From: Kryptolebias marmoratus
Taxonomy: Eukaryota; Chordata; Actinopteri; Cyprinodontiformes; Rivulidae
Assembly (NCBI RefSeq): GCF_001649575.2
Contig: NC_051445.1
Span: 10,025,386 to 10,089,385 of the forward strand
Direction: 5' to 3'
Length of the DNA: 64,000 nt
Both the position numbers and the translations under genes were made by a program. Under the pieces are notes generated by a model that worked only from the letters and a program-made list of their open reading frames with translations, searched no databases and was not told the origin of the DNA. Shown in pieces: positions 57,991 to 64,000 of the stretch. Numbering within the stretch: the stretch's first letter is position 1; every line of letters starts with the position of its first letter.

Positions 57991-58599
57991 CTACAATAAC
58001 ACGTACAACGGTTAAGAAACACGTCTTAGCATCATAAACTAGTTTTCCACATAGCCATAAAACTAAATAAGCAGCTGATGAAAAACCTTTTGTGCCTTTT
58101 GTACCTGAGGAGGTTGATTAAAAACAATAAATGAAATCGAAAGCTAAAACAATAATGATCTGACATGAGTCAACTTGCCTTTTGACTCAGCTAACACTAA
58201 TGCAGTTTAACCATTGCATTTCAGATCTTTCAACTCGGACCTTCTTTACACTTAGCATAGTTAAGTAGTCACTGTTAAACAAATCATTCACCAATACTCA
58301 TGTACACTTCCCCTCCCTTGGTGTCTTCCTAAGTGATTGCTTCATCTGGGGGTTTTGTTGTTATTACAAGAAAATGGTTTTGCTTCCCTTTATTCCTGCT
58401 TGGCACCATACCCCTCATGGGAATGTGAGGACGTTTTTTATGGGCCTTCCATAAGCTTTCCTGCAGAGTGCGTGTATTCTCTCACTTTTCACTTTCTTTC
58501 TCCCCTCCCCCACGCTTCCTTGTGTTATCACAACCCTTACCTTGACTAAATGTGAGTTGAGGAGACACACCCGGCCATTTCATGTCAACCAATCACTGA

Positions 58600-59162
58600 G
58601 ACACACTCATGAGGTGTACTTCCTGTGTTTCGTGAAAGAAGAATGAGGCAGGAGAGAGGAGAGATTTGTGTACTTGTTTTTGCCAGAGGGGGGTCCTCTC
58701 AGACAGTCATGTGAGCAGCACAGAGGACAGCAGAAGTGGACACATTGACAAGTCTTTTCATTTTTTGCTTGATTTACGAGAGATCTCCCCTGTGGAACGC
58801 CAGCGAATGTGAGGACGAGACTTGAGACGAAGAGGAGGGGAAAGATAAGTGTCAATCTGTTGAGACTTGTTTGGGAATTTGAGGAAGGAGGGGAGCTGGG
58901 GAGAGACAGCGAGAGGCAGCAAGAGGAAAAAAGCAAGGAGCACTCAGACATAAACATGAACTTTTCAAAAGACTTGATCGACTGAGAGAATAAAGAAAAA
59001 AGGCAGTTGAGATTTATTTGGAAAGAACGGGAGGAAATCTGCTTGGTCACTCAGATAACATCAGGACTAGGAGAATGAATTGTCAAAAGTTGTGCAATCC
59101 TATACTTTTAAACTGAGCTGAAACAGAGGGGGAGACCTGATCTTCTTGGGATACACCTTCAG
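58600..59162 (+). promoter_or_regulatory. Probable 5' exon and promoter of the Arg/Glu-rich gene
   Basis: Purine-rich sequence ends at a strong donor (CTTCAG|GTGAGT, exon end 59162). The next exon starts at 59624 after TTCTAG, 20 bases before the chosen start codon. The 5' limit is unknown. Open frames on the minus strand here are low-complexity shadows. Confidence 0.45.
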
Positions 59163-59643
59163 GTGAGTTAATATATATTGTACTTAAATCCTGAAAGTTG
59201 TGTATAAATTGAAGAGGCATTCTTCAGCTTTGGTTTGAATGCTACATGCCATGCCTATGTGTCACAGGCCTCTGCTTTCTGAAAGAGTTCGTTTGTATTT
59301 TTACAGGTTTGTGCTGCATTCCTACTGAACAGTATAAGGGTGTCACCTTTTCTCCTGAATGGTTCTTCACTCAAACATGTTTTGCTAAAAGTAAAAGTAC
59401 TGGAATTGAAGAAAGAAATACAGCCTAAAAAAACTGGACTGATGTTTAAAGAGTAACAGCGCTAAACGCCAAACAGCTTTTCGTTTGACTGATATTTCAC
59501 CACTTATGATTTATAATACTTCCGATTTTTAGTCACGAGGTGACTGTGTTTAATTTGGCCTGCACTTGAAGGTTTTATTAATTTAGATCTTTTTAACTGA
59601 CTTGTGTGTTAACCCTCTTCTAGGTTCATCAAATTATGGTACC

Positions 59644-62600
59644 ATGGGGAGCAAAAAGGCCATCTCTACCATTTTTGACACGCTGTCTAACTTAACCATA
59701 CCCGACTACAAGTTTCATTCAAGTGGAAGAAACTCTCGAGACCCAAGTCCAGCATCAAAAACGACTGCTTCGTTGGAGCAAGAAAGAGTCAACAAACAAA
59801 ACAGGAGGGGGGAGGTGGAGCAGCAGCAAGACATTGAAAGAGACAGAGGTCTTGATCTCCAGGTCAGAGAAGGAGAAAGAGAGCAGAATGAGAGAGACAG
59901 GAGGCATGAATATGACAGGAGCAGAAATGGTAGGCTGCTGTCAAACGTGGAGAGGGTCGAGCCTGAGCAAGACATGAAAAAGAGGGGAAAGAAAGGTGAT
60001 ACATATCCAAGAATGAAAAACGTTGACAGAGCTCCTGAAAGGAAACAGATGCCCCCCTCTGTGATGGAAGAAGATAGGAGGCCGACATATCCTCCCAAAA
60101 GAGAAGAAATAGATAACTGGGAGAAAAAGAGACAGGGATACAGGGAAAACAGAGATGGACAAAACCCTAGACAAAGACACCCTGAAGATGCGAGAACAGT
60201 AAAGAGGGAACAATATAAGATGTCCAGAGCGGAGTTTCAAGACAGGACAGGTGAAAGGGTTGATTCACGGGACATGAGAGATAGCGAAGCAGGTAGAAAA
60301 AGAGAAAAGATGAGAACTGACATAGATGAGACCAAGATATATTCACTTCAGAGGAGACCAGAAAGAGAGAGGTATACAGAAAGAAATGAGAGGCCTCAGA
60401 GAAAAGAGGGAATGAAAGATGCCAGGAACGAACGAGACATCGATGAAAGGGAGCTGAGAAGAGACCAAATGAAGGCCAGAGTGAGGGAACAGTTGATTTA
60501 TCAATTCAGCAGAAATGAGGGGATCAGCAGGGGCAAAATGCAACGAGAGAGGGATCAGGATGGGCAGAGGTACAGAGACAGGGATAGAGAAACCAAAATG
60601 GATAGATCCAGGAGGAGAGAGGAGGACAACTGGCAACGAGATGATGAGGTTTCCATGAGAGCAGTAAGACAGGTGGACAGAGAGGAAAGATTGAGAACTG
60701 AAAGAAAATTCATTGATGACAGGAGAGTGAATACTCAATACAGAAATGAGAGAAGATACATGGAGACAAATGAACGACAGGCAGATGTGGGGCCAGGCAA
60801 AAGCAGTAGATCTATGAGTGATTCATCTCAGAGACCGCCGCCACAAGTCAAAAGCAGCGGAGAACGGACCAGCGCGGGGGACATTGAGTATTATAGACAA
60901 GACAGAGACATTTATAGGGAGAGGGAAAGAAAGACAAGAAATGCTGTTGAAGAAAGAGGAAAAGAAAGACACAGCGAGTCAGAAGGAGGAGCTGACAGAA
61001 GTCAAAAGCAACAAGGAAGAGATAGAGAAGAAACCACTAATAGCTTACCAGAGAAGAAAAGGATGTGGTTAGAACCACAGGGAGGCAAGAATATTAAAGA
61101 TAAAAACAGAGAGACTTATCAAAGGCAGAAAGCGAGTAGGAGAGAAGAGGAGATGAATGTGGAGTCACGGTCAGAAAAGGGAAGACCTGGGTGGCGAGAA
61201 AAAGCGAAACCAGATGAGAGGAACTTGGAGCAAAGCTGTTATAAAGAAAGGCACAGAGGAAGAGACGACTATAGCGGAGACTCTGAGGGAGTAAATGAAG
61301 ATGGAGATGATGAGGTGGGTGAAATCTGGACAGAGAGGGAAGGGAAGGAGCATCTGTCTGACAGTGGTGGAGGGACAGAGGAAAGGCGACAGGGGGATGT
61401 ACAGAGAGAGATAATGATAGATACCACAGAGGAGAGTGGCACAGAGGAAGATGGCGGGGGTGAATACTGGGCATGCACTGGAAATGAAGGAGGAAGTGAC
61501 CCCAGCTGGAAACAAGACATAATGCTGTCAGGAGAGAACACATGTGTGACTTTGTCCAGTGGTGGAAACTCGGAAGATGAAAGAGAAGATTGTAAGCTAT
61601 TCTGTGAACCTGATGTTTCAGATGAGGATTCTACACCTGTTAGTTCCAAGAGTTCTGAAGGCGACGAGAGGGAGGATCTCACAACAAGGAATGAGGAAGT
61701 GGTTAAAAATGATGCACAAGGGAGGAAAAAGAAGCCAAAGTATGTCTTCTATGAGACTGGGAAAAGTCATTTCTGGTCAGAGACCACTGAGCTGTCACCG
61801 TCAGAAAATGATGCCGTGGGAGGAGCAGAAACAGACGAATCAAATTTAGAAAAGCATAATCAAAGTAGTGACGAGGCCACACACGATCCTCGTGATGATC
61901 AAGAACTGAAATCCAGCAGAAATGACGAGCAATCATTTTTAAGGAATCAGGATAAAGAAAGTGACGACAGTTCACCAAGAGAGAACGGACTCCCCTCTGG
62001 AGACGCAACTGAAGTCGCACAACTTAGCGAGGAAATGAGGAGCAAATCGGAACCCCAACCCAAAGGATTGGGAGAAGTAAAAAGAGACTCAAAGACTGAA
62101 AGACTCCTTCAACACTGGAGAGAGAATAATAAAGGAGCACAAGGTAATTCCGTTGCTGATCCTCATTCTCAGGACAGTTCTGAGCGAATTCCACTCTTCT
62201 TGGATGACATAAACATTGACTCAATGAGTCAAGAACAGATGGACGAAGTTCGGATCCAAATGAGCAAGGTATGGGAATCCAAGCGGCATTCCCAAGCCCC
62301 CCACCTAAAATGGGCCAAGACTGTGGTGCAATCGATCCTGGGACACTCTGACGAACAGGCTGTGGATGAACCAAACACAGAGCCACAACAAGACCAAGGG
62401 GTCCAACAATTTGAGCACTACCACCAGCAAGACATGATTCCACAAAGGAGCTTTGATTTGCCTATTTTTACAGTGACAAGAGATGATCAGCAGTCAGACC
62501 CGGAGCTGGAAGAGGAAGACCTGGAGGTAGAGTTAAGAGGTATGGGACAGAACCAATCCAACACGCATGCTGACCAGGTCACAGCTGTGTGTGTTGTAAC

Positions 62601-63957
62601 ACCTTCATACACTGATACTGACACACATTTAAACACAGAGGGAAAGGAAGATCACACCATGGGTCAAAAGACTGAACTGTCTGGTCAGGCTCAGTTAGGA
62701 AAGGCAGATGTATATGAGTTTAGAGAAACAGACAAAAAAATAAGCAATAATAAGAAGGCAGAGGAGTATATAACAGAAACCAACAGACTGTACAGGTCTA
62801 AAAGCTGCCCCGTTCTTAATCGTGATTCAGAATCTAACGTTGTAACTGCCCCAACGAAGGGTAAGAGCCAAGAGGTGATAAACAAAATGAGTGAAGGAGT
62901 AGAAGACAGGCAGACTGAAGAGGGGGATGCTGAAGTGAAGATAGGGAAGACGATGGAAGAAACTGAGGTGGAAGTCAGAAAGGTTGAGAAAAAGGCAGCT
63001 GTGACAAACTCCTCCAGTTTTCTGAATAAGGGTCCTGAAGTCCGCATCCGAAGACGGGGGATCTGTGTAACCAATAGGAGAAGAGACGAAGATGTAGAAG
63101 TGGAAGATAAAGAAGGTGTTGGAAGAGATCGCAGAACCAGAATATACTTTTCAACAGGTAAAGACAGAAAACTGAGTATAATAACACTGGAATCTGATCC
63201 AATCAACTAATCATTTCAAAAATCTGCAAAAACTCCTCTCGGGGTTTTTAATTTTTGTTTACTTCTGCCGTTTTCTTTGTTATCTGCGAGCATTGCAGTT
63301 TACTTTCGAACAAGATTGCTTGCTTACGACAATCAAATCCAACGAAATCAGCAACAGTCAAATAACACTTTTTAAGATCACTTTCTTCTTTTCGTTTCGT
63401 CTGTTTTCCAACCTCAGTAACATTTACTTCTCTGAAACGTTCTGTTATCTTTGCACCAATCAAAACAGAGTGCATCACCTATCCTGGAAACTGTATCATT
63501 TTTCTGTGATTGCATTTAGTAGGTGGAAATTATCAGAGGTGGAGCAAGAGAGGGAAAATCCAAGGTGTGACATAAAAAGGCAGACGTCAATCCTCTTTTC
63601 AGACACATTCAGTTGCAGCACAAGTTCTGGAAACAACTTTCTAATTTATTGTACTAATATATTACCTATTTAATTTATTTATGTTGTAGCTTTTTCTTTA
63701 TATTTTACATACTTAAAATGTTATTTCGTTGTGTCGCCACAAATTGCTACTTTTTTATTTCAGATGATGATCACAGTAAAAGCTGGGGAGAGGTGAACCT
63801 AAGGTAAGAAAAACAAAAATAAACTGCACTCATTTTAAAATGTTGCTATGATTGAAACCTGTGATAATTCATAATTAGGGGTCAGTAATGCTGTTCTTAA
63901 CAATCTCCTAAAGTCTGATTAAATTAAATGTTTTTTTGCAGCAATATGCGACACTGA
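59644..63957 (+). CDS. Unidentified large Arg/Glu-rich, probably disordered protein, about 1,190 aa
   Basis: One giant coding exon (acceptor TTCTAG, exon 59624-63157) codes about 1,171 residues, then exon 63764-63803 and a last exon from 63942 that reaches a stop at 63955-63957. The start ACCATGG at 59644 fits Kozak well. The N-terminus MGSKKAISTIFDTLSNL is the least repetitive part. Residues about 40-520 are a dense Arg/Glu/Asp/Gln mixture with RER/RDR/DRD words, likely a long charged helix or disorder. Residues 520-800 are acidic and Ser-rich. The C-terminal part has YRSKSCPVLNRDSE and EVRIRRRGICVTNRRR. I do not recognise a domain. It may be the disordered N-terminal part of a larger gene (for example a Rho-GEF/PH protein), but nothing here proves it. 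An alternative donor at 63792 would shift the last exon to QYATLNELPRFKR and stop at 63992. Confidence 0.75.
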
Positions 63958-64000
63958 ATGAGCTTCCGAGGTTTAAGCGGGTATTTTTATGAGCTCCACA

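Noticed and set aside
58607..63206. Many long minus-strand frames (Ser/Leu/Phe-rich) opposite the Arg/Glu-rich gene
   Set aside because: Antisense of purine-rich coding sequence rarely meets stop codons; the translations are low-complexity and match no family.

Overview
This window is nuclear DNA from a ray-finned fish, most likely a percomorph teleost. The genes are split into short exons with GT-AG introns, the proteins are vertebrate orthologues, and the introns carry typical fish repeats: 5'-truncated LINE ends with tetranucleotide tails, tRNA-derived SINEs, hAT-like and Tc1/mariner remnants, and CA, AT and GA microsatellites. There is no sign of prokaryotic or viral gene organisation. 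Gene models were spliced by hand from exon homology, reading phase and splice signals. Five genes are assembled end to end with every junction in phase, and a sixth is partly resolved.

Layout. 1-11.6 kb is gene-poor (LINE end, hAT-like remnant, CA repeats, one weak candidate exon). 11.6-19.4 kb, minus strand: casp2 (caspase-2, CARD plus caspase domain). 20.7-28.6 kb, plus strand: a Rap1GAP-family gene with a GoLoco motif, facing away from casp2 across about 1.3 kb. 30.4-32.6 kb, plus: gstk1 (glutathione S-transferase kappa). 36.2-41.6 kb, plus: styk1, a membrane-anchored kinase-like protein whose key catalytic residues are replaced. 42.8-49.7 kb, minus: phc1 (polyhomeotic, Polycomb PRC1), tail to tail with styk1. 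53.2-56.0 kb, minus: m6pr (cation-dependent mannose-6-phosphate receptor). 58.6-64.0 kb, plus: an unidentified gene with a giant Arg/Glu-rich coding exon of about 1,170 codons and a possible N-myristoylation start.

The genes do not form one pathway. Their order is a synteny signal: casp2 and gstk1 are neighbours on human 7q34, while styk1, phc1 and m6pr lie on human 12p13, so this fish block joins two human regions. The most notable observations are the unidentified Arg/Glu-rich gene, the styk1 catalytic losses, a GoLoco-GAP linker that seems shortened where a Tc1 element sits, a telomere-like repeat that supplies branch points to a styk1 intron, and in-frame tandem splice donors in casp2.
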